Shown: positions 26,915 to 37,940 of the stretch, piece by piece | Numbering within the stretch: position 1 is the first letter of the stretch | Layout: the number at the start of each line of letters is the position of its first letter | NCBI GenBank assembly: GCA_017744915.1 | Contig: JAGIAH010000001.1 | Coordinates: 682,001-746,000, forward strand | Direction of reading: 5' to 3' | Length of the DNA stretch: 64,000 nucleotides | DNA from: Agrobacterium tumefaciens | GTDB lineage: Bacteria; Pseudomonadota; Alphaproteobacteria; Rhizobiales; Rhizobiaceae | Translations under genes and position numbers: made by a program | Notes under the pieces: generated by a model | What the model saw: only the letters and a program-made list of their open reading frames with translations | Databases searched by the model: none | What the model was told of the DNA's origin: nothing

Positions 26915-29900
26915 ATGGCGATCAAAGCGAGCATCTATCATCTGACGCATTATAAATATGACAATCCGGTTCGCCTTGGACCACAAATCATCAGATTAAA
27001 GCCCGCCTCGCACTCCAGAACCCGCGTCATCAGCCATTCGCTCAAGGTTTCACCCTCCAATCACTTCGTGAACCTTCAGCAGGACCCTTACGGCAATTAC
27101 CTCGCCCGCTTCGTTTTTCCCGAGCCAGCGACGGAGTTCAAGATCGAGGTCGATCTTGTCGCCGATATGACGGTTTATAATCCATTCGATTTCTTCGTGG
27201 AGGAAGAGGCGACCAAGTGGCCCTTCGATTATCCGCAGGAATTGCGCGACGATCTTTCCATCTACATGAAGCCGGAGCCGACCGGCCCGTTGCTCGCCGC
27301 CTTCATGGCCACGGTCGACCGGACCCCGGAGCAGCCGACGGTGGATATGGTCGTCGGCCTCAATGCTCGCCTGCAACAGGAGATCGGTTACGTTATCCGC
27401 ATGGAGCCGGGCGTCCAGACGCCGGAGGAGACGCTCGCTTCCGGCAAAGGCTCCTGCCGCGACACCAGCTGGCTGCTGGTGCAGGTGCTGCGGCATCTCG
27501 GCCTCGCCGCCCGTTTCGTGTCGGGATACCTCATTCAGCTAACGCCCGACCTCAAGGCGCTCGACGGTCCCTCGGGCACCGAGGTGGATTTCACCGATCT
27601 GCACGCCTGGGCCGAGGTCTACATGCCCGGCGCCGGCTGGGTCGGCCTCGACCCGACCTCCGGGCTTCTGACGGGTGAAAGCCACATTCCGCTGGCGGCG
27701 ACACCGCATTATCGCAATGCCGCCCCGATTTCCGGCGGTTATTTCGGCCATGCCAATACGGAATTCGCCTTCGACATGCAGGTCCGGCGTGTTGCCGAGA
27801 CACCGCGCATCACCAAACCCTTTTCGGATGAAAGCTGGGAGGATCTCAACGCGCTCGGCGAAACGGTTGACGGAGTTCTGAACGCCAATGACGTCCGCCT
27901 GACCATGGGCGGCGAACCGACCTTTGTTTCCATCGACGATTTCGAATCCGATGAGTGGAACACCGGCGCGGTGGGGCCAACGAAACGTGAAAAGGCGGAC
28001 ACGTTGATCCGCCGCCTGCGCGAACGTTTCGCCCCCGGCGGTTTTCTACATTACGGGCAGGGCAAATGGTATCCGGGCGAAAGCCTGCCGCGCTGGACCT
28101 TCTCACTCTACTGGCGAAAGGACGGCCTGCCGATCTGGCAGAACCCCGCGCTGATCGCCGAGGAAGGTGCCAATACCGGTGTGAAGGCCGAGGATGCGCA
28201 GAAGCTCTTGGGCGGCATCGCCACCCAGCTCGGCATAGATACGGAGCTGGTGCTGCCGGCCTATGAGGATCCGGCCGAGTGGATCGTCAAGGAAGGCAGC
28301 CTGCCCGACAATGTCGATCCGTCAAATTCGAAGCTGAAGGACCCGGAAGAGCGCAACCGCATCGCCCGCGTCTTCGAGCGTGGTTTGACGACGCCCACCG
28401 GCTACATCCTGCCGGTACAGGCGTGGAATGCGCGCGCCGCCGGCAAACGCTGGATCAGCGAAAAATGGAAGACGCGGCGCGGCAAGATTTTTCTCGTTCC
28501 GGGTGACAGCCCCGTGGGTTATCGCCTGCCGCTCGGCACCCTGCCCCATGTGCCGCCATCCGCCTATCCCTATATTCACGAGGCCGACCCCTCGATCCCG
28601 AGGGGACCTCTTCCCGATGTGTTGAAGCCTACGGGCCGCGCCATGCCCGAAGCCTCCTTCCACGCAAGCGAAGGGGCCGGACAGGAGCGCATCGAGCAGA
28701 CGCTCGGCGAAATCGGCGGCGCGGTGCGCACCGCCCTGTCGGTGGAACCGCGTGATGGAAGGCTTTGTGTCTTCATGCCGCCGGTGGAGCGTATCGAGGA
28801 TTATCTTGAACTGATCGCCGCGGCGGAAGCGGCCGCCACCGAGCTTGGACTTCCGGTCCATATCGAGGGTTATGCGCCGCCGCATGATGAGCGTATCAAT
28901 GTCATCCGTGTCGCGCCCGATCCCGGTGTCATCGAGGTCAACATCCACCCCGCCTCCAGCTGGAAGGATTGCGTCGATATCACCACGGCAGTCTATGAGG
29001 AGGCGCGCCAGTCGCGTCTCGGTGCCGACAAATTCATGATCGACGGCCGCCATACCGGCACCGGCGGCGGCAACCATGTGGTGGTGGGTGGGGCAAGCCC
29101 CAATGACAGCCCTTTCCTGCGGCGGCCCGATCTTCTGAAAAGCCTCGTTCTGCACTGGCAGCGGCATCCATCGCTCTCCTATCTGTTCTCCGGCCTGTTC
29201 ATCGGCCCGACCAGCCAGGCACCGCGCATCGATGAAGCCCGCCACGACAGTCTCTACGAGCTGGAAATCGCGCTTGCCCAGGTGCCCGCTCCCGGCGGGG
29301 GCGTTCCGCCTTTGCCATGGCTCGTCGACCGGCTGTTCCGCAACCTGCTGACGGATGTGACAGGCAATACTCACCGCGCCGAAATCTGCATCGATAAGCT
29401 TTTCTCCCCTGATGGACCGACCGGACGTCTCGGGCTGGTGGAATTCCGTGGCTTTGAGATGCCGCCGAATGCCCGCATGTCGCTCGCCCAGCAATTGCTG
29501 GTGCGCGCGCTGATTGCCCGCTTCTGGAAAAATCCGGCCGCCGGCAAATTCGTGCGCTGGGGAACCGCGCTCGCGGACCGTTTCATGCTGCCGCACTATA
29601 TCTGGGCGGATTTCATGGATGTGCTTGCCGATCTCCGGGAAAACGGCTTCGACGTGAAACCGGAATGGTTCACCGCCCAGCAGGAATTCCGTTTCCCCTT
29701 CTTCGGAGAGGTGGAATATGAGGGGGCGAAACTGGAACTGCGCCAGGCGCTGGAACCCTGGCATGTGATGGGCGAGCAGGGCGCCATCGGCGGCACCGTG
29801 CGTTATGTCGATTCCTCCGTCGAGCGCCTGCAGGTGCGGCTGGAGACCTCCAATCCGGCCCGTTACACCGTGGCCTGCAACGGCCGCGCCGTGCCGCTGA

Positions 29901-30241
29901 CGCCGACGGAAAACCGCAGCGTCGCGGTGGCCGGCGTACGCTTCAAGGCTTGGCAGCCCGCTTCCGGCCTGCATCCCGTCCTTCCCGTCAATTCACCCTT
30001 GACCTTTGACATTTATGATACATGGTCGAGGCGATCGATCGGCGGATGCATCTACCATGTTGCTCATCCGGGCGGGCGCAATTACGAGACGTTTCCCGTC
30101 AACGGCAATGAGGCCGAGGCACGCCGCCTCGCCCGTTTCGAACCATGGGGACATACGGCAGGGCAATATCCGCTTGCGGCGGAGACCGTGTCGCCAGAAT
30201 TTCCGCTGACGCTTGATCTGCGCCGGCCTTACGGAGTGTAA
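26915..30241 (+). CDS. Large transglutaminase-like protein with C-terminal DUF2126
   Basis: 1108 residues. Residues about 1-290 form a transglutaminase-like thiol-peptidase unit with the catalytic triad Cys181 ([10 protein letters not shown]), His230 (DLHAWAEVY) and Asp246 (GLDPTSG). From about residue 300 onwards the DUF2126 region begins ([52 protein letters not shown]). No signal peptide. This is the first of a three-gene set with the ATP-grasp/alpha-E protein and a second transglutaminase. Comparative genomics of these families (COG1305, COG2307, COG2308) predicts an ATP-dependent peptide or amide synthesis system with its own peptidase. The substrate is unknown. Confidence 0.88.
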   Translation: MAIKASIYHLTHYKYDNPVRLGPQIIRLKPASHSRTRVISHSLKVSPSNHFVNLQQDPYGNYLARFVFPEPATEFKIEVDLVADMTVYNPFDFFVEEEATKWPFDYPQELRDDLSIYMKPEPTGPLLAAFMATVDRTPEQPTVDMVVGLNARLQQEIGYVIRMEPGVQTPEETLASGKGSCRDTSWLLVQVLRHLGLAARFVSGYLIQLTPDLKALDGPSGTEVDFTDLHAWAEVYMPGAGWVGLDPTSGLLTGESHIPLAATPHYRNAAPISGGYFGHANTEFAFDMQVRRVAETPRITKPFSDESWEDLNALGETVDGVLNANDVRLTMGGEPTFVSIDDFESDEWNTGAVGPTKREKADTLIRRLRERFAPGGFLHYGQGKWYPGESLPRWTFSLYWRKDGLPIWQNPALIAEEGANTGVKAEDAQKLLGGIATQLGIDTELVLPAYEDPAEWIVKEGSLPDNVDPSNSKLKDPEERNRIARVFERGLTTPTGYILPVQAWNARAAGKRWISEKWKTRRGKIFLVPGDSPVGYRLPLGTLPHVPPSAYPYIHEADPSIPRGPLPDVLKPTGRAMPEASFHASEGAGQERIEQTLGEIGGAVRTALSVEPRDGRLCVFMPPVERIEDYLELIAAAEAAATELGLPVHIEGYAPPHDERINVIRVAPDPGVIEVNIHPASSWKDCVDITTAVYEEARQSRLGADKFMIDGRHTGTGGGNHVVVGGASPNDSPFLRRPDLLKSLVLHWQRHPSLSYLFSGLFIGPTSQAPRIDEARHDSLYELEIALAQVPAPGGGVPPLPWLVDRLFRNLLTDVTGNTHRAEICIDKLFSPDGPTGRLGLVEFRGFEMPPNARMSLAQQLLVRALIARFWKNPAAGKFVRWGTALADRFMLPHYIWADFMDVLADLRENGFDVKPEWFTAQQEFRFPFFGEVEYEGAKLELRQALEPWHVMGEQGAIGGTVRYVDSSVERLQVRLETSNPARYTVACNGRAVPLTPTENRSVAVAGVRFKAWQPASGLHPVLPVNSPLTFDIYDTWSRRSIGGCIYHVAHPGGRNYETFPVNGNEAEARRLARFEPWGHTAGQYPLAAETVSPEFPLTLDLRRPYGV

Positions 30242-30242
30242 A

Positions 30243-32648
30243 TTGTCCAAAGCCCCGGCAACGGAACGCAAGACGGAAACGAGCGCGCAACCGCGCGGGC
30301 TTGAATATTCCCCCCTGCCGGGCGTTGCCGACGAAATGCTCGATACCAACGGCAAGGTGAGGCCGGTCTGGAAGACCCTGCTGGACGCCCTGTCGCGCAT
30401 GTCGGAGCGGGAGCTGCATGAGCGTTTTGCCCGCACCGACCGTTACCTGCGCGATGCCGGCGTCTTCTACCGCGACTATGGCAAGGGCAGCAGCGAAAGA
30501 AACTGGCCGATCTCCCATATTCCGGTGTTGATCGATGACCGGGAATGGGCGGTTCTTTCGGAGGGGCTGAAACAGCGCGCCAATCTTCTGGAAGCCATGG
30601 TCGCCGATTTTTACGGCGAGAACCGGCTGGTGAAGGAAGGTTACGTGCCGCCGGCGCTGATCGCCTCCAATCCGGAATATCTGAGGCCCATGGTCGGCGT
30701 GAAACCGGCAAGCGGCCATTATCTGCATTTCTGCTCCTTCGAGATCGGCCGTGGCCCGGACGGCAACTGGTGGGTGCTGGCCGACCGCACACAGGCGCCT
30801 TCCGGCGCAGGTTTCGCGCTCGAAAACCGGGTCGCGACCACCCGCGCCCTTTCCGATATCTATGCCGAGAGCCACGTCCACCGGCTCGCTTCGTTCTTCG
30901 GCGCTTTCCGCGACGCGCTGCAGGCGCACCGGAAACATCCCGACGACCGGATCGCCGTGCTGACGCCCGGTCCCGCCAACGAGACCTATTTCGAACACGC
31001 CTATATCGCCCGTTATCTCGGTTTCATGCTGCTGGAAGGCGAGGACCTGACCGTCGTCAACGGTCGCGTCATGGTCAGAACCGTGGCCGGGTTGAAACCG
31101 ATCGGTGTGCTGTGGCGACGTCTCGACGCCTCCTATTCGGATCCGCTGGAACTCAACCAGCACTCCCACATCGGCACGCCCGGCATGGTGCAGGCGTTGC
31201 GCAATGAGGCGCTTACCATCGTCAACGCGCTCGGCAGCGGCATTCTCGAAACGCGGGCCCTGCTCGCCTTCATGCCACGCATCTGTCACCACCTTCTTGG
31301 TGAAGAACTGAAGCTGCCGTCGATCGCCACCTGGTGGTGCGGACAGGAATCCGAGCGCCGCCACGTTGCCGGAAATATTGAAGGCATGGTCATCGGCCCG
31401 GCCTATTCGCGGCTGCCTTTCTTTGATGACAACGGCCAATCCGTGCTCGGCTCGTCGCTGCGCGAGACGGCGAAGGAATCGATCAGTGACTGGCTTGCCT
31501 CCGACGGCCACAGGCTGGTGGGCCAGGAAGTGGTGAAGCTTTCAACCACCCCGGCCTATATCGACAACAAGCTCGTGCCGCGCCCGATGAGCCTTCGTGT
31601 CTTTGCCGCCCGTACCCAGGATGGTTGGCAGATCATGCCGGGCGGCTTTGCCCGCATCGGCAGCGGTGACGATGTCTCCGCAATCGCCATGCAATCGGGT
31701 GGCAGCGCGGCGGATGTCTGGATCGTCAGCGACAAACCTGTGGAACGCACCACGCTTCTGCCGGCAGAAGAGAGCTTTATCCGCAATATGCCGGGCAGCC
31801 TGCCGAGCCGCGCAGCGGATAATCTCTTCTGGCTCGGGCGTTATATCGAACGTTCGGAAGGCGCGTTGCGCATCCTGCGCGCCTGGCACGGACGTTACGC
31901 CGAATCCGCCGATCCGCGCCAGCCACTGCTCGCCCATGTGACGCGTTATCTCGAAGCGCTCGACGTGGAGATGAACGATGCTGTGCCGGAAAGCCTGCTC
32001 AACAACATCAACAGCGCACTTTATTCCGCCAGCAACATTCGCGACCGCTTTTCTCCGGATGGCTGGCTGGCGCTGAACGATCTTGCCAAGACCGCCCGCC
32101 GTTTCCACGCCAAGGTGGCGCCGGGCGACGACGCCACCCATGCCATGACGATCCTCTTGCGCAAGCTCGCGGGCTTTGCCGGTCTGGTGCACGAAAACAT
32201 GTACCGCTTCACCGGCTGGCGTTTTCTGTCAATCGGCCGTTATCTCGAACGCGGCCTGCATATGACGCGGCTTCTCGGCCATATGACCGGACCGGATGCG
32301 CCTGATGGTTCCTATGACATGCTGCTTGAAATCGGCGACAGCGTCATGACCCATCGCCGCCGCTACAACGTCAATACGGCGGGTCTGACCGTGACTGATC
32401 TTCTTGCACTCGATCCGCTCAATCCACGCTCGATCCTGTTTCAGCTGAACGAAATCCGCACCGAGGTGGAGCAGCTTCCAAATGCCTTCGTCAACGGCCA
32501 GATGTCTCCCTTCTATCGCGAGGCGATGCGTCTGCATTCCGGGCTCGCCGTGATGACGCCGGAAAACATGAACGGCGCGATCTATCGTCAGCTCGAAACC
32601 GACATGGAACATCTCTCCGATGTTCTGGCCCGGACCTATCTCGGATAA
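30243..32648 (+). CDS. Circularly permuted ATP-grasp fused to alpha-E domain
   Basis: 801 residues from TTG 30243, which has GGAG at 30233-30236 and a spacing of 6 nt; a longer frame from 30213 overlaps the previous gene. The first about 480 residues are a circularly permuted ATP-grasp (COG2308) with NPEYLRPMVGVKPASGHYLHF in segments, GRVMVRTVAGLKPI, RPMSLRVFAA and PGGFARIGSGDD. The C-terminal alpha-E domain (COG2307) begins at NLFWLGRYIERSEGALRILR and keeps the WLALNDLAKTARRFH helix. In many genomes these are two genes. It probably forms amide or ester bonds on a peptide or protein, acting with the flanking transglutaminase-like enzymes (inference from family). Confidence 0.9.
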   Translation: MSKAPATERKTETSAQPRGLEYSPLPGVADEMLDTNGKVRPVWKTLLDALSRMSERELHERFARTDRYLRDAGVFYRDYGKGSSERNWPISHIPVLIDDREWAVLSEGLKQRANLLEAMVADFYGENRLVKEGYVPPALIASNPEYLRPMVGVKPASGHYLHFCSFEIGRGPDGNWWVLADRTQAPSGAGFALENRVATTRALSDIYAESHVHRLASFFGAFRDALQAHRKHPDDRIAVLTPGPANETYFEHAYIARYLGFMLLEGEDLTVVNGRVMVRTVAGLKPIGVLWRRLDASYSDPLELNQHSHIGTPGMVQALRNEALTIVNALGSGILETRALLAFMPRICHHLLGEELKLPSIATWWCGQESERRHVAGNIEGMVIGPAYSRLPFFDDNGQSVLGSSLRETAKESISDWLASDGHRLVGQEVVKLSTTPAYIDNKLVPRPMSLRVFAARTQDGWQIMPGGFARIGSGDDVSAIAMQSGGSAADVWIVSDKPVERTTLLPAEESFIRNMPGSLPSRAADNLFWLGRYIERSEGALRILRAWHGRYAESADPRQPLLAHVTRYLEALDVEMNDAVPESLLNNINSALYSASNIRDRFSPDGWLALNDLAKTARRFHAKVAPGDDATHAMTILLRKLAGFAGLVHENMYRFTGWRFLSIGRYLERGLHMTRLLGHMTGPDAPDGSYDMLLEIGDSVMTHRRRYNVNTAGLTVTDLLALDPLNPRSILFQLNEIRTEVEQLPNAFVNGQMSPFYREAMRLHSGLAVMTPENMNGAIYRQLETDMEHLSDVLARTYLG

Positions 32649-32652
32649 TCCT

Positions 32653-33531
32653 ATGCTTTACGATCTTTCCCTGCATATGGGTTACACCTACGACACGCCG
32701 GCCCACGGCGCGCGCCACATCATCCGCGTTCTGCCGCTCTCCATCCCCGGCCGGCAGCGGCTTGTTGCCGGTTCCATCGATGTTTCACCCGCGCCGGAAG
32801 AACGTGTCGGTTTCGAGGATTTTTTCCATCAATCGGCTACCTCGGTGCATCTGCGGGCCCCGCATGAGAAGCTCGATATCCGCATGCAGGCCCGCGTGAT
32901 GGTGGAGGCACCGGCGCTGACGGCCGATTTTTCGCCCGAGCTTTCGCGCCTGCCGCAGGAACTAGCCGAAGTCTGGTCGCTCGATTTCCAGTCGCCGCAC
33001 CATTTCATCGGCACCAGCCCCAGAATAGGCACGGACGCTGCAATTTCGGCCTATGCCCGGGACTTGCTGAAGCCGGGAATGACCATTCGCGAAATCGCAC
33101 TGGCGACGTGCAAACGCATCCATGGGGATTTCACCTATGATGGCGAGGCGACGACAGTGGATACGACACCGTCGGAAGCCTTCAAGCTGAAGCGCGGCGT
33201 ATGCCAGGATTTTTCGCATATCATGATCATGGCGCTGCGCAGCCTCGGCATTCCCGCCGGTTATGTCAGCGGTTTCCTGCGCACCATTCCTCCGCCAGGC
33301 AAGGAGCGGCTGGAAGGTGCTGATGCCATGCATGCCTGGGTTCGTATCTGGTGCGGCGAAGCCGCTGGTTATCTGGAGCTCGACCCCACCAACGACATCG
33401 TGGCGGGAAGCGACCATATCGTCGTCGGTTATGGCCGGGACTATTCCGATGTCGCCCCGGTGATCGGCGTTTTGAAAAGCTATGGCAACCAGCAGATAAA
33501 ACAGGCCGTCGACGTCATCCCCGTCCAATAA
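32653..33531 (+). CDS. Transglutaminase-like cysteine peptidase
   Basis: 292 residues from ATG 32653, 4 nt after the previous stop. A beta-rich N-terminal domain (about 1-110, MLYDLSLHMGYTYDTPAHGARH) is followed by the transglutaminase core: Cys184 (GVCQDFSH), His227 (MHAWVRIW) and Asp244 (LELDPTND), all present. Cytosolic by lack of signal. It is the small partner of the alpha-E/ATP-grasp system and is likely to remove or transfer the group added by the ligase (inference). Confidence 0.92.
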   Translation: MLYDLSLHMGYTYDTPAHGARHIIRVLPLSIPGRQRLVAGSIDVSPAPEERVGFEDFFHQSATSVHLRAPHEKLDIRMQARVMVEAPALTADFSPELSRLPQELAEVWSLDFQSPHHFIGTSPRIGTDAAISAYARDLLKPGMTIREIALATCKRIHGDFTYDGEATTVDTTPSEAFKLKRGVCQDFSHIMIMALRSLGIPAGYVSGFLRTIPPPGKERLEGADAMHAWVRIWCGEAAGYLELDPTNDIVAGSDHIVVGYGRDYSDVAPVIGVLKSYGNQQIKQAVDVIPVQ

Positions 33532-33700
33532 CGATACGATGTGTATTATTACGGGCATCACACAAAACAATTCTTGGAAAATACTTCAAAACTGCGCCAA
33601 ATTGAACGATGCATAAAATTTAACCCATCGTGTTAGCGGATTTTACATCGTTTGCGGGTCTCCTGCGCTCAATCTAATATTTCCAATCGGTGAGCCCGTC

Positions 33701-34939
33701 ATGACCGCTTCCGCACCTCACAAACTCAAGCGCCGTTTTCTTGCCGATACGAGCGGCAATTTCGGCATGATGACGGCCATCCTGCTACCGGTTCTGCTGG
33801 GTGTCGCCGGTGCCGGCCTGGAGCTTGCGAATGTCATGCAGGCGAAAGCGGACATGCAGAATACGGCGGATTCTGCAGCTCTTGCAGCGGCCACCGAGGC
33901 TCGTCTGAAAAAGGGCGAACTGAGCGACGAACAGCTCAAGGAAATCGCCAAGGCCTTCATTGCGGCCCAGATGGAAAAGACCCTGACCGAGCAAGAGAAA
34001 AAGGAACTGGACCAAAACTCTCCAACCATCATCTCAGCAACGGAAAATGCGCGCGGCAAGACCTATACCGTCGAGACGACGATCAAGCGCCAGATACAGC
34101 TCAATCCGCTGCTCGGCTTCATAGGGGTGACAACACTCGACCTCTCGGTGACCGGCACCGCAAGAAGCACCGTCAACAAGGGCGCACCGATCTCCATGTA
34201 TCTCGCGCTCGACCGCTCGGGATCGATGTCCTTCAAGACGGATACGGTTGATACCAAAAAAACGTCGTGCCAGAACTATACGGCTGATAATTGGGTTAAA
34301 TATCCCAATCTGGCCAAGACTTCCCCCTGCTATGTCAACAAGGCCACATCGCTGAAGACCGCCGTTGGTTTTCTTGTCGCGACGTTGAACAAGGCTGATC
34401 CGACCTATACCGCCAGCGGTGGTTCAGAACTCGTTCGCACGGGCGCCTCGGTCTATACACACGAGAGCTATAACGCTCAGCCCATCGGCTGGGGTACCAG
34501 TGGCGTTGTCAGCTATGTCGACAAACAGATCCCGGAATTTCCCTCCGGTGGCACGGATGCCCGCAGCAGCCTCAATGCCGCTTACAACGCCCTTAAAAAA
34601 GCGAACCCCGACGAAGCGAAATACCATAAAGATCAGGGCAATGAATCCTTCGAGCGCTATATCGTCCTCATGACCGATGGCGAAATGACGGGAAACAGCG
34701 CCGCGTGGAATTTCAGCATCGACCAGGCCGTGCGTACCACCTGCGAGACCGCCAAAAAGGACGGGATCAAGATTTTCAGCGTCGCCTTCATGGCGCCGGA
34801 CAAGGGCAAGTCGCTGCTGCAATATTGCGCCTCGAGCGCCGATAATTATTACGCGCCGGAAAATATGGAGCAGATCGTGACAGCCTTTGGCGAAATCGCC
34901 CGCAAGGCCGCCGGCAGCATAGCCACGCTCACCAACTGA
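33701..34939 (+). CDS. TadG-like protein with N-terminal pilin-type segment and vWA domain
   Basis: 412 residues. The N-terminus (FLADTSGNFGMMTAILLPVLLGVAGAGLELANV, residues about 14-45) is the TadE/TadG-type membrane anchor, and KADMQNTADSAALAAA follows as in Flp-pilus assembly TadG proteins. A von Willebrand A domain starts at about 165 with the metal-site motif D-x-S-x-S at Asp171-Ser173-Ser175 and a second block YIVLMTDGEMTG. An insert with paired Cys residues (CQNYTAD, SPCYVN) lies in the middle. It probably works in the cell envelope. No other tad genes are in the window. A weak GGTGAG ribosome site precedes the ATG. The 169-bp gap before it shows nothing identifiable. Confidence 0.87.
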   Translation: MTASAPHKLKRRFLADTSGNFGMMTAILLPVLLGVAGAGLELANVMQAKADMQNTADSAALAAATEARLKKGELSDEQLKEIAKAFIAAQMEKTLTEQEKKELDQNSPTIISATENARGKTYTVETTIKRQIQLNPLLGFIGVTTLDLSVTGTARSTVNKGAPISMYLALDRSGSMSFKTDTVDTKKTSCQNYTADNWVKYPNLAKTSPCYVNKATSLKTAVGFLVATLNKADPTYTASGGSELVRTGASVYTHESYNAQPIGWGTSGVVSYVDKQIPEFPSGGTDARSSLNAAYNALKKANPDEAKYHKDQGNESFERYIVLMTDGEMTGNSAAWNFSIDQAVRTTCETAKKDGIKIFSVAFMAPDKGKSLLQYCASSADNYYAPENMEQIVTAFGEIARKAAGSIATLTN

Positions 34940-35070
34940 CGGCGAGCGCCGAAACCTTCGACGGGCTATGAGCGCGTGTTTTCCCTGCATGGCTGACAGG
35001 ACAAGCACGACAGGTGACAGCGGCGGCGGCCCGTGGCATAGGAGGGCCGCTCCCATTCATAGGCCCTGTC

Positions 35071-36693
35071 ATGATCCGCATCGAAAATATCAGCAAGTCG
35101 AACAGCCACCGCATTCTCTATATCGAGGCCTCCGCCGCGCTCAATCGCGGCGAGAAGATCGGCCTTGTCGGCCCGAACGGCGCCGGCAAGACCACCCTGT
35201 TCCGCATGATCACCGGCGAAGACCAACCGGATGAAGGGCAGGTCGTCGTCGAAAAGGGTATGACGGTCGGTTATTTCGATCAGGATGTCGGTGAAATGTC
35301 CGGCCGCTCCGCCGTGGCGGAAGTCATGGAGGGCGCGGGCCCGGTCAGCGAAGTGGCAGCAGAACTTCGCGAATTGGAAGCCGCCATGTCCGATCCCGAC
35401 CGGATGGACGAGATGGACACCATCATCGAGCGTTACGGCGAAGTGCAGGCGCGGTACGAAGAGCTGGATGGCTACGCGCTGGAAGGCCGCGCCCGTGAAG
35501 TTTTGGACGGGCTGAGCTTCAGCCAGGAGATGATGGACGGCGATGTTTCAAAACTCTCCGGCGGCTGGAAGATGCGCGTGGCGCTTGCCCGCATTCTCCT
35601 CATGCGTCCGGATGTGATGCTGCTCGACGAACCGTCGAACTATCTCGATCTCGAAAGCCTGATCTGGCTCGAAGACTTCCTGAAGAACTATGACGGCGCG
35701 CTGCTCATGACCTCGCATGACCGCGAATTCATGAACCGTATCGTCACCAAGATCATCGAGATAGATGCCGGCAACCTCACGACCTATTCCGGCGATTACG
35801 GCTTTTACGAACAGCAGCGGGCACAGAACGAAAAGCAGCAGCAGGCGCAGTTCGAGCGCCAGCAGGCCATGCTCGCCAAGGAAATCAAGTTCATCGAACG
35901 CTTCAAGGCGCGTGCCTCGCACGCCTCGCAGGTGCAGAGCCGCGTCAAGAAACTCGAAAAGATCGACCGCGTCGAGCCGCCGAAACGGCGCCAGACGGTG
36001 GCTTTCGAATTCGCCCCCGCTCCCCGGTCGGGTGAGGATGTCGTTGCGCTGAAGAAGGTGAACAAGGCCTATGGCAGCCGCACCATCTATGGCGAGCTCG
36101 ACTTCATGGTGCGGCGCAAGGAGCGCTGGTGCATCATGGGCGTCAACGGCGCCGGCAAATCGACCTTGCTGAAACTGGTGACCGGCACGGCCGAGCCGGA
36201 TTCCGGCAATGTCACCCTCGGCGCCAGCGTCAAGCTCGGCTATTTCGCCCAGCACGCCATGGATGTCCTGGATGGCGACAGCACCATTCTGGAATGGCTG
36301 GAGGAACGTTTTCCAAAGGCGGGCCAGGCGCCGCTGCGCGCCCTTGCCGGCTGTTTCGGCTTTTCCGGCGACGATGTGGAAAAACGCTGCCGCGTTCTTT
36401 CCGGCGGAGAGAAAGCCCGTCTCGTCATGGCGGCCATGCTGTTCGATCCGCCGAATTTCCTGGTGCTGGACGAACCGACGAACCATCTCGACCTCGACAC
36501 CAAGGAAATGCTGATCAAGGCCCTGTCGGACTATGAAGGCACGATGCTGTTCGTTTCGCACGACCGCCACTTCCTGGCCGCCCTTTCCAACCGGGTGCTG
36601 GAGCTGACGCCGGATGGTATTCAACAATATGGCGGCGGATATACCGAATATGTCGAAAGCACCGGGCAGGAAGCGCCTGGCCTTCGCAGCTGA
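35071..36693 (+). CDS. ABC-F family ATPase
   Basis: 540 residues from ATG 35071 (the frame is open to GTG 35014; GGAGGG lies at 35041). Two ABC domains have no membrane part. Domain 1: GPNGAGKTT, LSGGWKMRVALAR, MLLDEPSNYLDL. Linker: a charged helical segment rich in Gln/Glu (QQRAQNEKQQQAQFERQQ), the arm that reaches the ribosome in this family. Domain 2: GVNGAGKST, LSGGEKARL, LVLDEPTNHLDLDT. ABC-F proteins bind the ribosomal E site and relieve stalled or drug-blocked translation; the length is closest to the housekeeping YheS/YbiT types. Neighbours do not suggest antibiotic resistance. Confidence 0.93.
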   Translation: MIRIENISKSNSHRILYIEASAALNRGEKIGLVGPNGAGKTTLFRMITGEDQPDEGQVVVEKGMTVGYFDQDVGEMSGRSAVAEVMEGAGPVSEVAAELRELEAAMSDPDRMDEMDTIIERYGEVQARYEELDGYALEGRAREVLDGLSFSQEMMDGDVSKLSGGWKMRVALARILLMRPDVMLLDEPSNYLDLESLIWLEDFLKNYDGALLMTSHDREFMNRIVTKIIEIDAGNLTTYSGDYGFYEQQRAQNEKQQQAQFERQQAMLAKEIKFIERFKARASHASQVQSRVKKLEKIDRVEPPKRRQTVAFEFAPAPRSGEDVVALKKVNKAYGSRTIYGELDFMVRRKERWCIMGVNGAGKSTLLKLVTGTAEPDSGNVTLGASVKLGYFAQHAMDVLDGDSTILEWLEERFPKAGQAPLRALAGCFGFSGDDVEKRCRVLSGGEKARLVMAAMLFDPPNFLVLDEPTNHLDLDTKEMLIKALSDYEGTMLFVSHDRHFLAALSNRVLELTPDGIQQYGGGYTEYVESTGQEAPGLRS

Positions 36694-36753
36694 GGCGCCC
36701 GCCGGACACATCGCCCTGTAACGGCAGCTTTCGTTTGGAGACTGGAGAAACAG

Positions 36754-37764
36754 ATGCGGATCGTGGTCTACAGCGCCAAGCCCTATGACAGGCAGTTCCT
36801 TGACGGGGCGGCAAGCCCCGGCATGTCGATGCAATATTGCGACGCGCGCCTGTCATCGGAAACTGTGGCGCTGGCAGACGGGGCGGCGGCGATCTGCGCC
36901 TTCGTCAATGACGACCTGTCGCGGCCGGTGCTCGAAAAGCTTGCGGAAATGGGCGTGCGGCTCGTTGCCCTGCGCTGCGCCGGTTTCAATCAGGTCGATC
37001 TCGCCGCCGCCGAAACGTTTGGCCTCACCGTTGCGAGGGTGCCGGCCTATTCGCCCTATGCGGTCGCCGAACATACCATGGCGCTCATCCTGTCGCTCAA
37101 CCGCAAGATCCACCGCGCCTATAACCGCGTCCGCGAAGGAAACTTCGCCCTTGACGGCCTGCTGGGTTTCGATCTCCATGGCAAGACGGTCGGCATCGTT
37201 GGCACGGGCAAGATCGGCGCGATTTTCGCGCGTATTGCCGCTGGCTTCGGCTGCCGCCTCATCGGCCACGATCTTCGGCCAAATCCCGATTGCGAGGCGC
37301 TGGGCATGAGTTACGTCATGCGCGAGGAGCTGTTCCGGACATCGGATGTTCTCGCGCTGATGTGCCCGCTCACACCGGAGACCCGGCACCTGATCCGCAG
37401 GGAAACGCTGCCCCTTCTCAAGAAAGGCGTGATGCTTATCAATACCAGCCGCGGCGCCATCATCGACACGCGGGCTGCGATTGCGGGTTTGAAAGACGGC
37501 ACGATCGGCAGCCTCGGCATCGATGTCTATGAAGAGGAAGCCGATCTCTTTTTCGAGGACCTTTCCAATGACGTGCTGCGCGACGATGTCTTCGCGCGAC
37601 TGCTGACCTTCCCCAATGTTCTGGTGACCGGCCATCAGGGTTTCTTCACGCAGGAAGCCCTCAAAAACATTGCCGACACGACGATCGGCAATATCGAAAG
37701 TTTTTTTGATACGGGCAAAGCCCTTTACGCCGTGTCGAGGGAGCAGCTTGCCGGCTCTGCCTAG
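36754..37764 (+). CDS. D-lactate dehydrogenase family (2-hydroxyacid dehydrogenase)
   Basis: 336 residues with the D-2-hydroxyacid dehydrogenase layout. NAD fold motif GIVGTGKIG (about 148-156), catalytic Arg in [12 protein letters not shown], Glu in [15 protein letters not shown] and His in [10 protein letters not shown]. The extended [12 protein letters not shown] region is characteristic of LdhA-type fermentative D-lactate dehydrogenases. GGAGAAACAG precedes the ATG. It would reduce pyruvate to D-lactate with NADH, or act on a related keto acid. An L-lactate dehydrogenase follows 176 bp downstream on the same strand. Confidence 0.88.
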   Translation: MRIVVYSAKPYDRQFLDGAASPGMSMQYCDARLSSETVALADGAAAICAFVNDDLSRPVLEKLAEMGVRLVALRCAGFNQVDLAAAETFGLTVARVPAYSPYAVAEHTMALILSLNRKIHRAYNRVREGNFALDGLLGFDLHGKTVGIVGTGKIGAIFARIAAGFGCRLIGHDLRPNPDCEALGMSYVMREELFRTSDVLALMCPLTPETRHLIRRETLPLLKKGVMLINTSRGAIIDTRAAIAGLKDGTIGSLGIDVYEEEADLFFEDLSNDVLRDDVFARLLTFPNVLVTGHQGFFTQEALKNIADTTIGNIESFFDTGKALYAVSREQLAGSA

Positions 37765-37940
37765 CCGGTGGCTTTCGGCCAAACGCCTCGGTGCAGAACA
37801 GTTCCTACCATTCCTTTCCGGGGCATTCATCGCTTTGAACCTGCGAAAATCGTCGGCAGCATGATTGCCCGGCCCAAATCCCCGGTATAGGTTTCCGACA
37901 ATCTTTTGAAAGCGTTCAAACCGGACCGGTCGAGCAACAG

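Noticed and set aside
28322..29974. 550-codon open frame on the minus strand
   Set aside because: Shadow of the transglutaminase-DUF2126 gene; no motif and no ribosome site.
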